Positions 7,701-14,877 of a stretch of 17,764 nucleotides of DNA are shown here, in pieces. Source of the DNA: Ruminococcaceae bacterium UBA1213 (GTDB taxonomy: Bacteria > Bacillota > Clostridia > Oscillospirales > Acutalibacteraceae); the NCBI GenBank assembly GCA_002309275.1, contig DBXL01000202.1:304-18067 (forward strand), in the 5' to 3' direction. A program made the translations under genes and the position numbers. Below the pieces are notes generated by a model. The model saw only the letters and a list, made by a program, of their open reading frames with translations, had not been told where the DNA came from and searched no databases. Position 1 is the stretch's first letter. Each line of letters begins with the position of its first letter.

Positions 7701-8349
7701 CAGCATCAAGTTCTGCCTTGAGGTCAGATGAAAGCATATCAAGGTCGATATTTTTAAGAAGTTTCTGGATAGCTTCGGCACCCATCATAGCTTCAAAGTC
7801 ATCACCGTACTTATCCTGCATATCCATGTATTCTTTTTCAGAGAGGCACTGCTGTATGGAGAGTTCACGGGCAGCGTCGCTGTCGGGATTGATGTCCGTA
7901 ACGATATACATGGCAAAATAGAGGATTTTTTCAAGGGTACGGGGGGATATATCAAGAATCAGTCCCATTCTGGAAGGAATGCCCTTGAAGTACCATATAT
8001 GGGAAACGGGAGCAGCAAGCTCAATACGTCCCATACGTTCACGTCTTACTTTTGACTTTGTGATTTCAACGCCGCAGCGTTCACAGATTCTGCCTTTGAA
8101 GTGGACTTTTTTATACTTTCCGCAGTGGCATTCCCAGTCCTTTTGGGGACCGAAAATAGCCTCGCAGAAAAGACCGTCTTTTTCAGGTTTAAGGGTACGG
8201 TAATTGATGGTTTCGGGCTTTTTGACCTCACCTTTGCTGTTGATTTCACCATCCGGGTTAATCAAGGGTTCTCCCCTGAGGGACCATTTTCTTATGAGGT
8301 CGGGGGAGGCAAGTCCTATTTTTATAGATTCAAACTGGTTAAATTCCAT
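4723..8349 (-). CDS. rpoC: DNA-directed RNA polymerase beta' subunit
   Basis: Largest RNA polymerase subunit, carrying the catalytic magnesium. At 1208 residues it has the usual Clostridia length. The N-terminal zinc finger is complete (Cys74, Cys76, Cys89, Cys92 in CHCGKYK...CERCG). The absolutely conserved NADFDGDQMAVH motif places the three metal-binding aspartates at 469, 471 and 473. The GMRGLIANTSGKTIE bridge-helix/trigger-loop region and LRTADSGYLTRRLVD are intact, as is the second zinc site (EEDCGTT plus CRAKHGVCKKCYG). The ATG at 8349 has AAAGGAGG upstream with 10 bp spacing; this site overlaps the rpoB stop, and only 17 bp separate the two genes, so they form one operon. The terminator at 4687-4710 follows the stop. 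Nothing is broken or missing. Downstream there is no rpsL-rpsG-fusA cluster. Confidence 0.99.
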   Translation of the reverse strand: MEFNQFESIKIGLASPDLIRKWSLRGEPLINPDGEINSKGEVKKPETINYRTLKPEKDGLFCEAIFGPQKDWECHCGKYKKVHFKGRICERCGVEITKSKVRRERMGRIELAAPVSHIWYFKGIPSRMGLILDISPRTLEKILYFAMYIVTDINPDSDAARELSIQQCLSEKEYMDMQDKYGDDFEAMMGAEAIQKLLKNIDLDMLSSDLKAELDAASGQKKVRILKRLEVVEAFRQSGNRPEWMILDVIPVIPPDLRPMVQLDGGRFATSDLNDLYRRVINRNNRLAKLIELHAPDIIIRNEKRMLQEAVDALIDNGRRGRPVTGPNNRALKSLSDMLKGKQGRFRQNLLGKRVDYSGRSVIVVGPELKMYQCGLPKEMALELFKPFVMKILSENNNNIHNIKAARKAVERASPEVWDALERVIKGHPVMLNRAPTLHRLGIQAFEPVLVEGKALKLHPLACTAFNADFDGDQMAVHVPLSAEAQAEARFLMLAANNLLKPSDGKPVTVPTQDMVLGSYYLTLDKDGEMGEGKVFRDTNEAIMAYETKVVSLHAKIKVRREGELNGEKKSVLIDTTVGRIIFNQPIPQDLGFVDRSNPDNFMKYEIDFLVGKKQLGKIFDRCIKKHGTQLTSVVLDDVKSQGYKYSTKGAITVAVCDAEIPPAKKDIIHEAEQKVDRVTKMYRRGFMSNDERYNNVLKIWDQATKDVANALQDNLGRYNPIFMMADSGARGSMNQIRQLAGMRGLIANTSGKTIEIPIRANYREGLNILEYFISSRGARKGLADTALRTADSGYLTRRLVDVSQEVIIREEDCGTTDGIVVYDIKPDKSVIEPLHERLLGRYLCEDFKDENGNVLVSSNKIMDDDDADIIVNSGVEKIKIRSILDCRAKHGVCKKCYGSNLANGMPVTIGEAVGIIAAQSIGEPGTQLTMRTFHTGGVAGGEDITQGLPRVEELFEARKPKRLAIISEIGGKVTFEEIKRNRHAVITDSETGEKREYLIPFGSRTKVEEGQIIEAGDLITEGSVNPHDVLTIKGTDAVQDYLIEEVQNAYRMQGVDINDKHIEVIVRQMMRKIKIEDPGSTNLLAGSVVDKGEFYAANEEVEQRIANGESGLSLATYTPMLLGITKASLATDSFLSAASFQETTRVLTDAAIKGKVDPLMGLKENVIIGKLVPAGTGMHRYRDVEIESTVPEEPVTLTPSAAGGELN

Positions 8350-8366
8350 TCGTTTGTATCCTCCTT

Positions 8367-11300
8367 TCAGTCGTCCATATCACCGGAAACAGAACTTATG
8401 CTTTTAAAGAATTCATCCATATCATCATCGTCATTGGAGAGCTGATAATCTTCTTCTTCCTGATCGAAATCTTCGAGCATTTCGCCGTTTTCGTCAAGAG
8501 TCTGATAGCTGTTGTGAATATCGTCAGTGATGACCATTTTCTCATCAAACAGAGTGCCTGATGCATCATTTTTATCGTTCATATCGTCATCATCATCAAT
8601 CTTGCTTATATCTATTTCATTGCCTTCTTTGTCAAGGACCTGTATATCAAGTGCAAGGGACTGGAGTTCTTTGATAAGAACTTTGAAAGATTCAGGAATA
8701 CCCGGATTGGGGATATTTTCACCTTTCACAATCGCTTCAAAGGTCTTGACACGTCCTACAACGTCATCAGATTTTACCGTGAGGATTTCCTGGAGGGTGT
8801 ATGCAGCACCATAAGCCTCCAAAGCCCACACTTCCATTTCACCGAAACGCTGACCGCCAAATTGAGCTTTACCGCCCAGAGGCTGCTGAGTAACGAGAGA
8901 GTAAGGACCTGTTGAACGTGCATGGATTTTGTCATCAACGAGGTGATGGAGTTTAAGATAGTACATATAGCCGACGGTAACGGGATTGTCAAAAGGTTCG
9001 CCTGTTCTGCCGTCACGGAGCTGGATTTTACCGTCCTCACTGATGCCGGCATCACGGAAGCACTGGAAAATATCCTGTTCGTGAGCACCATCAAATACAG
9101 GAGTCATAATTTTCCAGCCGAGAGCCTTAGCGGCATAGCCGAGATGTACTTCAAGTACCTGACCGATATTCATACGGGAAGGAACGCCCAGAGGATTCAG
9201 AACGATATCAAGAGGAGTGCCGTCGGGAAGGAAAGGCATATCTTCTTCGGGGAGTACACGGGATACAACACCCTTGTTGCCGTGACGACCAGCCATTTTG
9301 TCGCCGACCTGGATTTTACGTTTTTGAGCGATGTAGCAGCGAACTACTTTATTGACACCGGGAGAGAGTTCGTCTGCACTTGTTTCTTTTGTGAATATTT
9401 TCACATCTACGATGATACCGTATTCACCGTGAGGAACTCTGAGGGAGGTATCACGGACTTCACGGGATTTTTCACCGAATATTGCACGGAGCAGTCTTTC
9501 TTCGGAGGTAAGTTCGGTTTCACCTTTAGGAGTGACTTTTCCGACAAGAATATCACCTGCATGAACTTCAGCACCGATATGTATGATACCGTTTTCATCA
9601 AGGTCACGGAGCTGATCTTCACCGATATTGGGAATATCTCTTGTGATTTCTTCGGGACCGAGTTTTGTATCACGGGCTTCTATTTCATATTCTTCAATGT
9701 GTATGGAGGTATAAACATCGTCACGGACGATTTTTTCATTAAGGAGGACAGCGTCCTCATAGTTATAGCCCTCCCAGGTCATAAAGCCGATAAGGGCATT
9801 TTTACCGAGAGAAATTTCGCCGTTGCTGGTAGCGGGACCGTCTGCAAGGACTTCGCCTTTGACTACACGCTGACCTGCATTGACAATCGGTATTTGATTG
9901 ATACAAGTACCCTGATTGGAGCGGGTAAACTTGGTAACGGTATAGGTTTGTTTTCTGCCGTCATCATATTTTACGGTTATCTTGTCTGCACTGACGTATT
10001 CCACAACGCCGTTGCCTTCGGAAAGTATGCATACACCGGAGTCAACACCGGCTTTGTATTCCATGCCTGTGCCGACAATAGGAGCTTCTGTTACAAGAAG
10101 AGGAACAGCCTGTCTTTGCATGTTGGAGCCCATCAAAGCACGGTTGGCATCATCGTTTTCAAGGAATGGTATCATAGCCGTAGCAACCGATACGACCATT
10201 TTCGGAGATACGTCCATATAGTCAGCCTTTTCAGGCTCAACTTCAATAAATTCATCACGGCATCTGCCGACAATTTTCTTGTGGACAAATCTGCCGTTTT
10301 CATCAAGAGGTTCGTTTGCCTGAGCGACAACGTAATTATCTTCAACATCAGCAGTCATATATCTGACATCACTGGTAACAACGCCGGTTTCCTTGTCAAC
10401 TCTGCGGAAAGGTGCTTCAATAAGACCGTATTCATTAATTTTTGCGAAGGTCGCAAGATAGGAGATAAGACCGATGTTAGGACCTTCAGGGGTTTCGATA
10501 GGGCACATTCTGCCATAATGTGTATAATGAACGTCACGGACTTCAAAGCCTGCACGGTCTCTTGAAAGACCGCCGGGACCGAGTGCGGAAAGACGTCTTT
10601 TATGAGTAAGTTCTGCAAGGGGGTTATTCTGGTCCATGAACTGTGACAGCGGTGAAGAACCGAAGAATTCTTTGATAGCGGCAGTCACGGGACGGATATT
10701 AATAAGAGCATTGGGAGAAAGACCTGCAATATCCTGTGCATTAAGAGTCATTCTCTCACGGATAACTCTTTCAAGACGGGCAAAACCGATTCTGAACTGA
10801 TTCTGGAGAAGTTCACCTACACAGCGGATACGTCTGTTTCCGAGATGGTCAATATCATCTGTGGTGCCGATACCGCAGGCAAGGGAATTCATATAGTTGA
10901 TGCTGGAGAAAATATCATCAATGATGATATGCTTGGGGATAAGTTCATCCTTGCGTTTTTTAAGTTCCTTTTTAAGTTCGGCTTCATTTTCAGTGCCGAA
11001 GTTATCGAGGATTTCACGGAGAACGGTAAATCTTACTTTTTCATTGATGCCTATATCGTTGACATCAAAGCGGATATATTTTGAAATATCGACCATACCG
11101 TTTGAAATGATTTTAACGGGATTTCCGTCAGAGCCTTTTACGAAGGCAACGGTAATGCCTGCATTTTCAAGCTCAACGGCACGTTCTTTGGAGATAATCT
11201 CATCTGCATCTGCAACAATCTCGCCTGTAACGGGATCGGCAAGAGGTTCTGCAAGAACCTGATTGGCAAGCCTGTTGGAAAGAGAGAGCTTTTTGTTATA

Positions 11301-12128
11301 CTTATATCTGCCGACTCTTGACATATCGTATCTTCTGGGATCGAAGAAGAGATTATCAAGATGAGCCTGAGCACTTTCAACTGTGGGAGGTTCGCTCGGA
11401 CGGAGTTTTCTGTAAACTTCTTTAAGAGCGTCATCTCTGTTGTCGGTGGAGTCTTTTTCAATAGTAGCAATAATTCTGTCATCTGCACCGAAGAAATCAA
11501 TAATTTCCTGGTCAGTGCCAAGACCTAATGCACGAATGAAAGTCGTAACAGGAAGTTTTCTGTTTTTGTCAATGCGGACATAGAAAATGTCGTTTACATC
11601 ATTTTCGTACTCCAGCCATGCACCTCTGTTGGGGATAACAGTAGAGCTGAAAAGCTCTTTTCCTGTCTTGTCATGGTCCATTTTGTAGTACACGCCCGGC
11701 GATCTCACGAGCTGGGAAACGATAACTCTTTCCGCACCGTTTATTACAAAAGTACCGCTTGGAGTCATCAAAGGAAAGTCGCCCATGAATACATCGGAGT
11801 CAGTATGCTCGCCTGTTTCAGTGTTGTAGAGGGAGGCTTTGACACGAAGCGGGGCAGAATATGTCACATCACGTTCCTTGCATTCTGCAATAGAGTAGTT
11901 CGGGTGTTCCCTGTCGAGCTTGTAGTCGAGGAAACTCAATACAAGATGTCCCGAATAATCCGTTATTCCCGAAACATCTTCAAATACCTCTTTCAAGCCC
12001 TTTTCGAGAAACCACTCATATGAATCCGTCTGAATTTCAATGAGGTTGGGCATTTCAATAACCGTGTCGGTGTGGGAAAAGCTTTTGCGTTCGGTATTTC
12101 CGAGACGAACGGTTTTGACATTCACCAT
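8367..12128 (-). CDS. rpoB: DNA-directed RNA polymerase beta subunit
   Basis: Second large RNA polymerase subunit, forming the other half of the active-site cleft. The rifampicin-binding cluster is textbook: GSSPLSQFMDQNNPL, then THKRRLSALGPGGL, with Asp499, His509 and Ser514 at the positions of E. coli Asp516, His526 and Ser531, so the sequence predicts a rifampicin-sensitive enzyme. GRMCPIETPEGPNIGLI and the C-terminal GDKMAGRHGNKGVVS and GGKAQFGGQRFGEMEVWALEAYGA blocks are intact. The 1253-residue length is at the long end for Firmicutes because of an acidic tail: the last roughly 80 residues hold about 30 Asp/Glu, including runs of four and five Asp. The ATG at 12128 is preceded on its strand by GGAG with 9 bp spacing. 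It is the first gene of a two-gene operon with its own promoter; no ribosomal protein gene precedes it. Confidence 0.99.
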   Translation of the reverse strand: MVNVKTVRLGNTERKSFSHTDTVIEMPNLIEIQTDSYEWFLEKGLKEVFEDVSGITDYSGHLVLSFLDYKLDREHPNYSIAECKERDVTYSAPLRVKASLYNTETGEHTDSDVFMGDFPLMTPSGTFVINGAERVIVSQLVRSPGVYYKMDHDKTGKELFSSTVIPNRGAWLEYENDVNDIFYVRIDKNRKLPVTTFIRALGLGTDQEIIDFFGADDRIIATIEKDSTDNRDDALKEVYRKLRPSEPPTVESAQAHLDNLFFDPRRYDMSRVGRYKYNKKLSLSNRLANQVLAEPLADPVTGEIVADADEIISKERAVELENAGITVAFVKGSDGNPVKIISNGMVDISKYIRFDVNDIGINEKVRFTVLREILDNFGTENEAELKKELKKRKDELIPKHIIIDDIFSSINYMNSLACGIGTTDDIDHLGNRRIRCVGELLQNQFRIGFARLERVIRERMTLNAQDIAGLSPNALINIRPVTAAIKEFFGSSPLSQFMDQNNPLAELTHKRRLSALGPGGLSRDRAGFEVRDVHYTHYGRMCPIETPEGPNIGLISYLATFAKINEYGLIEAPFRRVDKETGVVTSDVRYMTADVEDNYVVAQANEPLDENGRFVHKKIVGRCRDEFIEVEPEKADYMDVSPKMVVSVATAMIPFLENDDANRALMGSNMQRQAVPLLVTEAPIVGTGMEYKAGVDSGVCILSEGNGVVEYVSADKITVKYDDGRKQTYTVTKFTRSNQGTCINQIPIVNAGQRVVKGEVLADGPATSNGEISLGKNALIGFMTWEGYNYEDAVLLNEKIVRDDVYTSIHIEEYEIEARDTKLGPEEITRDIPNIGEDQLRDLDENGIIHIGAEVHAGDILVGKVTPKGETELTSEERLLRAIFGEKSREVRDTSLRVPHGEYGIIVDVKIFTKETSADELSPGVNKVVRCYIAQKRKIQVGDKMAGRHGNKGVVSRVLPEEDMPFLPDGTPLDIVLNPLGVPSRMNIGQVLEVHLGYAAKALGWKIMTPVFDGAHEQDIFQCFRDAGISEDGKIQLRDGRTGEPFDNPVTVGYMYYLKLHHLVDDKIHARSTGPYSLVTQQPLGGKAQFGGQRFGEMEVWALEAYGAAYTLQEILTVKSDDVVGRVKTFEAIVKGENIPNPGIPESFKVLIKELQSLALDIQVLDKEGNEIDISKIDDDDDMNDKNDASGTLFDEKMVITDDIHNSYQTLDENGEMLEDFDQEEEDYQLSNDDDDMDEFFKSISSVSGDMDD

Positions 12129-12245
12129 ACAATCAGCTCCATTCTTTTTTTAACAGCACCGCCCTGAAAAATAAAAACGAAAATTTACAAGAAAACTCTT
12201 GATTTTTTTTGAAAATTATGTTAATATCTTATACAGGTTAATTAG

Positions 12246-12272
12246 GAAAACTGCGAAAAAAGGACAGTTTTC
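12246..12272 (-). promoter_or_regulatory. Hairpin in the rpoB 5' leader
   Basis: On the minus strand GAAAACTG (12272-12265) and CAGTTTTC (12253-12246) form a perfect 8-bp inverted repeat around an 11-base pyrimidine-rich loop. It starts about 13 nt downstream of the predicted rpoB transcription start, inside a leader of about 157 nt. No U-run follows it, so it is not a simple terminator. It could stabilise the mRNA or take part in leader regulation; only the inverted repeat itself is seen. Confidence 0.5.
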
Positions 12273-12291
12273 TACTATGGTGCATTCTATA

Positions 12292-12320
12292 AATATACTC
12301 CAAAAATAAATTTTTGTCAA
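12292..12320 (-). promoter_or_regulatory. Sigma-A promoter of the rpoB-rpoC operon
   Basis: On the minus strand TTGACA (12320-12315) and TATATT (12297-12292) are separated by exactly 17 bp. The -35 is a perfect match and the -10 matches 5 of 6. The start of transcription should fall near 12285. A/T tracts upstream of the -35 resemble an UP element. This is the kind of strong promoter expected for RNA polymerase genes and shows that rpoBC does not rely on an rplJL promoter. Confidence 0.85.
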
Positions 12321-12343
12321 GGGTTTTTTGCAAAAAAATCCTT
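12319..12343. other. A/T-rich dyad abutting the rpoB -35
   Basis: AAGG-GTTTTTT and AAAAAA-T-CCTT form a near-perfect palindrome (11 arm positions, one mismatch near the centre, one G-T) centred near 12331. Its edge overlaps the last two bases of the rpoB -35. On the plus strand it is followed by a run of eight T. It could be an operator, an UP-type A-tract or a weak antisense terminator; the sequence does not decide between these. Confidence 0.4.
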
Positions 12344-12450
12344 AATTTTTTTTATTTCAGAAAAATGTATATTTTGAGGCATACGAAACGCCCGACGGCG
12401 TGTGCATAAAAAGAGGGGGGTTGGAAAATTATTTTTATTCTGTATAGATG

Positions 12451-12479
12451 TTGAAATGAATATGTATATATGTTACAAT
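12451..12479 (+). promoter_or_regulatory. Sigma-A promoter of the moxR operon
   Basis: TTGAAA (12451-12456) and TACAAT (12474-12479) are separated by 17 bp, each matching the consensus at 5 of 6 positions. The start of transcription would be near 12486, exactly at the left edge of the inverted heptamer arms. The leader to the moxR start would be about 158 nt. Confidence 0.75.
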
Positions 12480-12486
12480 GTTAGGT

Positions 12487-12619
12487 AGTGTGGAGAGTGG
12501 AGAGTTGGGAGTGGAGCAAATGCAAATCCCAATTTTTTATCGAAACACGAATTTATTTTAAAGTGGATTTTGGGAAAGAGCGGAAATAACTCCACTCTTC
12601 ACTCTCAACACTCCACACT
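12487..12619. repeat. Inverted heptamer-repeat arms around a 73-bp core, in the moxR leader
   Basis: The left arm (12487-12516) and the reverse complement of the right arm (12590-12619) match at 25 of 30 bases. As RNA, two of the mismatches become G-U pairs, giving 27 of 30 paired positions. Each arm is itself built of 7-bp units: left AGTGTGG, AGAGTGG, AGAGTTG, GGAGTGG; right of the ACTCCAC / TCTTCAC type. The core (12517-12589) contains a smaller inverted pair, TCCCAA and TTGGGA. The left arm starts at the predicted transcription start and the right arm ends about 10 bp before the moxR ribosome binding site, so nearly the whole leader is this element. No transposase or clear target duplication was seen. 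Confidence 0.85.
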
Positions 12620-12629
12620 TAAATCAAGC

Positions 12630-12646
12630 GGAGGGTGATTTTTTTG
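12630..12646 (+). promoter_or_regulatory. Ribosome binding site that fixes a TTG start for moxR
   Basis: GGAGGGTGAT begins at 12630 and is an almost ideal anti-16S match. The GTG at 12635 lies within it and so cannot be the start. The in-frame TTG at 12644 lies 9 bp after GGAGG and opens with ADEIKEVEG. TTG is therefore preferred. Confidence 0.75.
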
Positions 12647-13690
12647 GCAGACGAGATAAAGGAAGTTGAAGGTACAGAACAAGTGAATGAACAGCAAGCA
12701 TTTGGTAAAGAGAACCAACAGCCTGTATCGGAAAAGACAAAGAGTTATATGGAAATGGCACAAGACGTGCTTGCAGAGGTAAATAAGGTCATATTGGGAA
12801 AAAAGGGTGAAGTTGCGGAGATTATGACGGCATTTCTGGCAGACGGTCATGTTTTGCTGGAGGATATACCGGGAGTTGGTAAAACGACGCTTGCATTGGC
12901 ATTTTCAAGAGCGATGGGACTTGAGAGTAAGCGTGTACAGTTTACCCCTGACGTTTTGCCGTCAGACTTGACGGGCTTTTCGATTTATAAAAGGGCAAAC
13001 GACTCCTTTGCGTATCAGGAGGGAATCGTTTTTACAAACATTCTGCTTGCCGACGAGATTAACCGTACATCACCTAAAACGCAGTCAGCGTTGCTGGAGG
13101 TTATGGAAGAACGCCGAGTATCCGTCGAAGGTATCACCCGTGACGTGCCAGAGCCGTTTCTGGTTATAGCGACGCAGAACCCTTCCGGTACAGCCGGTAC
13201 ACAGTACCTCCCCGACAACGAAATTGACCGTTTCATGGTAACGATGTCAATCGGTTATCCGGACTTTCAGAGTGAGCTTGAAATTGCCAAGACAATAGGT
13301 GATTTGAAGTCCAGAGCGGACCTTGTAACACCTGTTATCACAAAAGAGGCATTTTTGCAGATGCGTAGAGAGATATATGACGTGTATGTAAAAGATGTTG
13401 TGTATGACTATCTTTTGAGATTGGTTGCGGCAACGAGAAATCACATATACATAGAGCGTGGAGCAAGTCCCCGTGCAACGATTGCACTTGTAAAGATGTC
13501 GAGAGCGTATGCATGGCTCAACGGCAGAAAATATGTTGTGCCGAATGATGTATTGATACAGCTTCCCTATGTGCTTGCACACAGAATTATTATGAGTGCA
13601 GCGGCAAAAGTCGGCAGTATCAATAAATATGAAGTGATAGAAGAAATTGCAAGGACTGTAAAGATACCGTATATGGGTGTAAAGCGATAA
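12644..13690 (+). CDS. moxR: MoxR family AAA+ ATPase
   Basis: Cytoplasmic AAA+ ATPase of the MoxR type, which acts as a chaperone-like remodeller for partner proteins, often with a DUF58 protein encoded next door. With the TTG start the product has 348 residues, normal for the family. The N-terminal 30 or so residues are Glu/Gln-rich and look disordered. Walker A is GVGKTT (77-82), Walker B LLADE (134-138), with the family EINRTSPKTQSALLEVMEE stretch, and sensor 1 lies in ATQNP (176-180). The GTQYLPDNEIDRFM block and the C-terminal lid with GASPRA follow, so the ATPase appears complete. Transcription should come from the promoter at 12451-12479. The DUF58 and TgpA-like genes follow on the same strand, forming the conserved three-gene MoxR module. 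Confidence 0.96.
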   Translation: MADEIKEVEGTEQVNEQQAFGKENQQPVSEKTKSYMEMAQDVLAEVNKVILGKKGEVAEIMTAFLADGHVLLEDIPGVGKTTLALAFSRAMGLESKRVQFTPDVLPSDLTGFSIYKRANDSFAYQEGIVFTNILLADEINRTSPKTQSALLEVMEERRVSVEGITRDVPEPFLVIATQNPSGTAGTQYLPDNEIDRFMVTMSIGYPDFQSELEIAKTIGDLKSRADLVTPVITKEAFLQMRREIYDVYVKDVVYDYLLRLVAATRNHIYIERGASPRATIALVKMSRAYAWLNGRKYVVPNDVLIQLPYVLAHRIIMSAAAKVGSINKYEVIEEIARTVKIPYMGVKR

Positions 13691-13699
13691 TTCAATTAG

Positions 13700-13762
13700 C
13701 AATGTGCAATGTGCAATGTGCAGTGTGCAATGTGCAATGAACAGTGTGAATTATGAATTATG
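13700..13762. repeat. Nine heptamer units (CAATGTG type) between moxR and the DUF58 gene
   Basis: From 13700 the sequence breaks cleanly into 7-bp units: CAATGTG three times, CAGTGTG, CAATGTG, CAATGAA, CAGTGTG, then AATTATG twice. Just beyond, ATTATGAA (13750-13757) and TTCATAAT (13766-13773) form an 8-bp inverted repeat whose right arm abuts the ribosome binding site of the next gene. Composition is unlike the flanking coding regions. The block lies inside the operon and has no terminator features. Confidence 0.85.
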
Positions 13763-13785
13763 CATTTCATAATGGGAGTAATAAA

Positions 13786-14877
13786 ATGAAAAAAATTGCA
13801 GCGATTTTAATTTTGGCGGCGGCATGGTATTTTGCAGGCATTTTCAGTCAGACACCATTAATGACGGCTGTAATAGGTCTTGCCATATCTGCCGTTGTGC
13901 TGATAGTCCTCTCATGGTATCTCACAAGGCATACAGAAGTCACTATACCCAAACAGGAGGATATTGCATTTAAAAATATAGAGCGTGTCTATAGGTTTGA
14001 AACGGAGAATACAAGTAATTTTCCCGTGAATAAATTCAAAGTATTTTTTTCGATGAAATATCCGTTTGACAGGGCGGTAAAGAAAAAGTTTTGCGGAAGT
14101 GCCATGGGAAAAAGGCATAATGATGCAAACGTATCGGAATTTTACTTTACGGCACCGTATTGCGGATTGATAAGAGTAAGTCTGAGGAAAGTCAGGGTAT
14201 ATGACTATTTGTCGATATTTTCAGGTTCAAAGAAGCTGAATCAGCAGAGAGAGATACTTGTCATGCCGACAGCAAAGAATATGCTGATAGAATTGCCTAT
14301 TCTGGGAATGTATGATGAAGATCCGATTGCAGATACAAGTTCCAATAAAAAGGGCGATGACCACAGTGAGATAAGAAACTTGAGAGAATACCGTGAAGGC
14401 GACTTGTTCAGGCATATACATTTCAATTACAGTGCAAGAACAGGTGAATTGTGGGTAAAGGAGTACCAGAAAGAAAATGACTATATTTTTGACATGGTAC
14501 TTGATACATCAGGCGATGAACCGCCTACAATGGACTACATGGACGCATTCTATGAGATTATATTTTCTATTATAATGACGCTGATAAAGCATGAAGTCAT
14601 GCTGGAAGTGCATTGGTATGACAGCGAATTTATGGGAATAAAGGATATGACGGTGACGAATGAAGAGGAGGCAAGGGACTTGCTTTCCAGATTGTATCAT
14701 TCTGAAGTCATATGTACAAAGGATACTTTTTATAATGAAATAGGAAATCTGGATAAGAAGTCAATGATAATCAATACAAAACTGGAATGGTATTTTATGA
14801 ACAGAGCGGTATTCAGATTTCACAGAGAAACTCTTGAAGCGGAATTAAGCGATGAGTTTTTCAGGCTGGGCAGGTGA
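13786..14877 (+). CDS. DUF58 domain membrane protein (MoxR partner)
   Basis: The ATG at 13786 is chosen because GGGAG (13774-13778) lies 7 bp upstream; an in-frame ATG at 13753 sits inside the heptamer/inverted-repeat block and lacks a ribosome binding site. The 363-residue product starts with two membrane segments (about residues 3-19 and 25-46), followed by a cytoplasmic or wall-facing domain. The DUF58 signature is clear near residues 193-226: SEIRNLREYREGDLFRHIHF, then NYSARTGELWVKEY, followed by a von Willebrand A-like strand with DMVLDTSG. DUF58 proteins are regularly encoded after MoxR and are thought to be its membrane-linked partner; their biochemical role is not settled. The stop overlaps the next gene's GTG start by 4 bp (GTGA, 14874-14877). 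Confidence 0.93.
   Translation: MKKIAAILILAAAWYFAGIFSQTPLMTAVIGLAISAVVLIVLSWYLTRHTEVTIPKQEDIAFKNIERVYRFETENTSNFPVNKFKVFFSMKYPFDRAVKKKFCGSAMGKRHNDANVSEFYFTAPYCGLIRVSLRKVRVYDYLSIFSGSKKLNQQREILVMPTAKNMLIELPILGMYDEDPIADTSSNKKGDDHSEIRNLREYREGDLFRHIHFNYSARTGELWVKEYQKENDYIFDMVLDTSGDEPPTMDYMDAFYEIIFSIIMTLIKHEVMLEVHWYDSEFMGIKDMTVTNEEEARDLLSRLYHSEVICTKDTFYNEIGNLDKKSMIINTKLEWYFMNRAVFRFHRETLEAELSDEFFRLGR

Larger units (their letters stand above)
12129..12643. other. 515-bp divergent intergenic control region between rpoB and moxR
   Basis: No credible gene was found here on either strand. In order, it holds the rpoB ribosome binding site and an A/T-rich leader; a 27-bp leader hairpin (12246-12272); the rpoB promoter (12292-12320); an A/T dyad (12319-12343); a T-poor GC hairpin, ACGCC-CGAC-GGCGT, near 12388-12402; the moxR promoter (12451-12479); and the inverted heptamer arms (12487-12619) ahead of the moxR ribosome binding site. 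The two -35 elements are about 130 bp apart, so the two operons are separate divergent units. Confidence 0.85.

Noticed and set aside
8922..10565. Long plus-strand open frame (547 codons) antisense to rpoB
   Set aside because: It is a shadow of the well-conserved rpoB reading frame, with no ribosome binding site or recognisable domain.
12185..12212. CAAGA-AAAC-TCTTG with a following T-run on the plus strand
   Set aside because: A 5-bp A/T-rich stem in the antisense direction to the rpoB leader, with no plus-strand transcript entering it.
12238..12285. 15-codon frame on the minus strand at the start of the rpoB leader (MHHSRKLSFF...)
   Set aside because: Its ATG coincides with the predicted transcription start, so it would be leaderless, and it is explained by the hairpin sequence.
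12388..12402. ACGCC-CGAC-GGCGT hairpin as a terminator
   Set aside because: The stem is only 5 bp and no proper T-run follows on either strand; there is also no upstream gene that needs it.
12365..12409. 14-codon plus-strand frame (MYILRHTKRP...) in the control region
   Set aside because: No ribosome binding site and no coding signal; it merely spans a short GC hairpin.
12487..12619. Inverted arms considered as an insertion sequence
   Set aside because: Only a 73-bp core, no transposase and no convincing target-site duplication; at most a tiny non-autonomous element.
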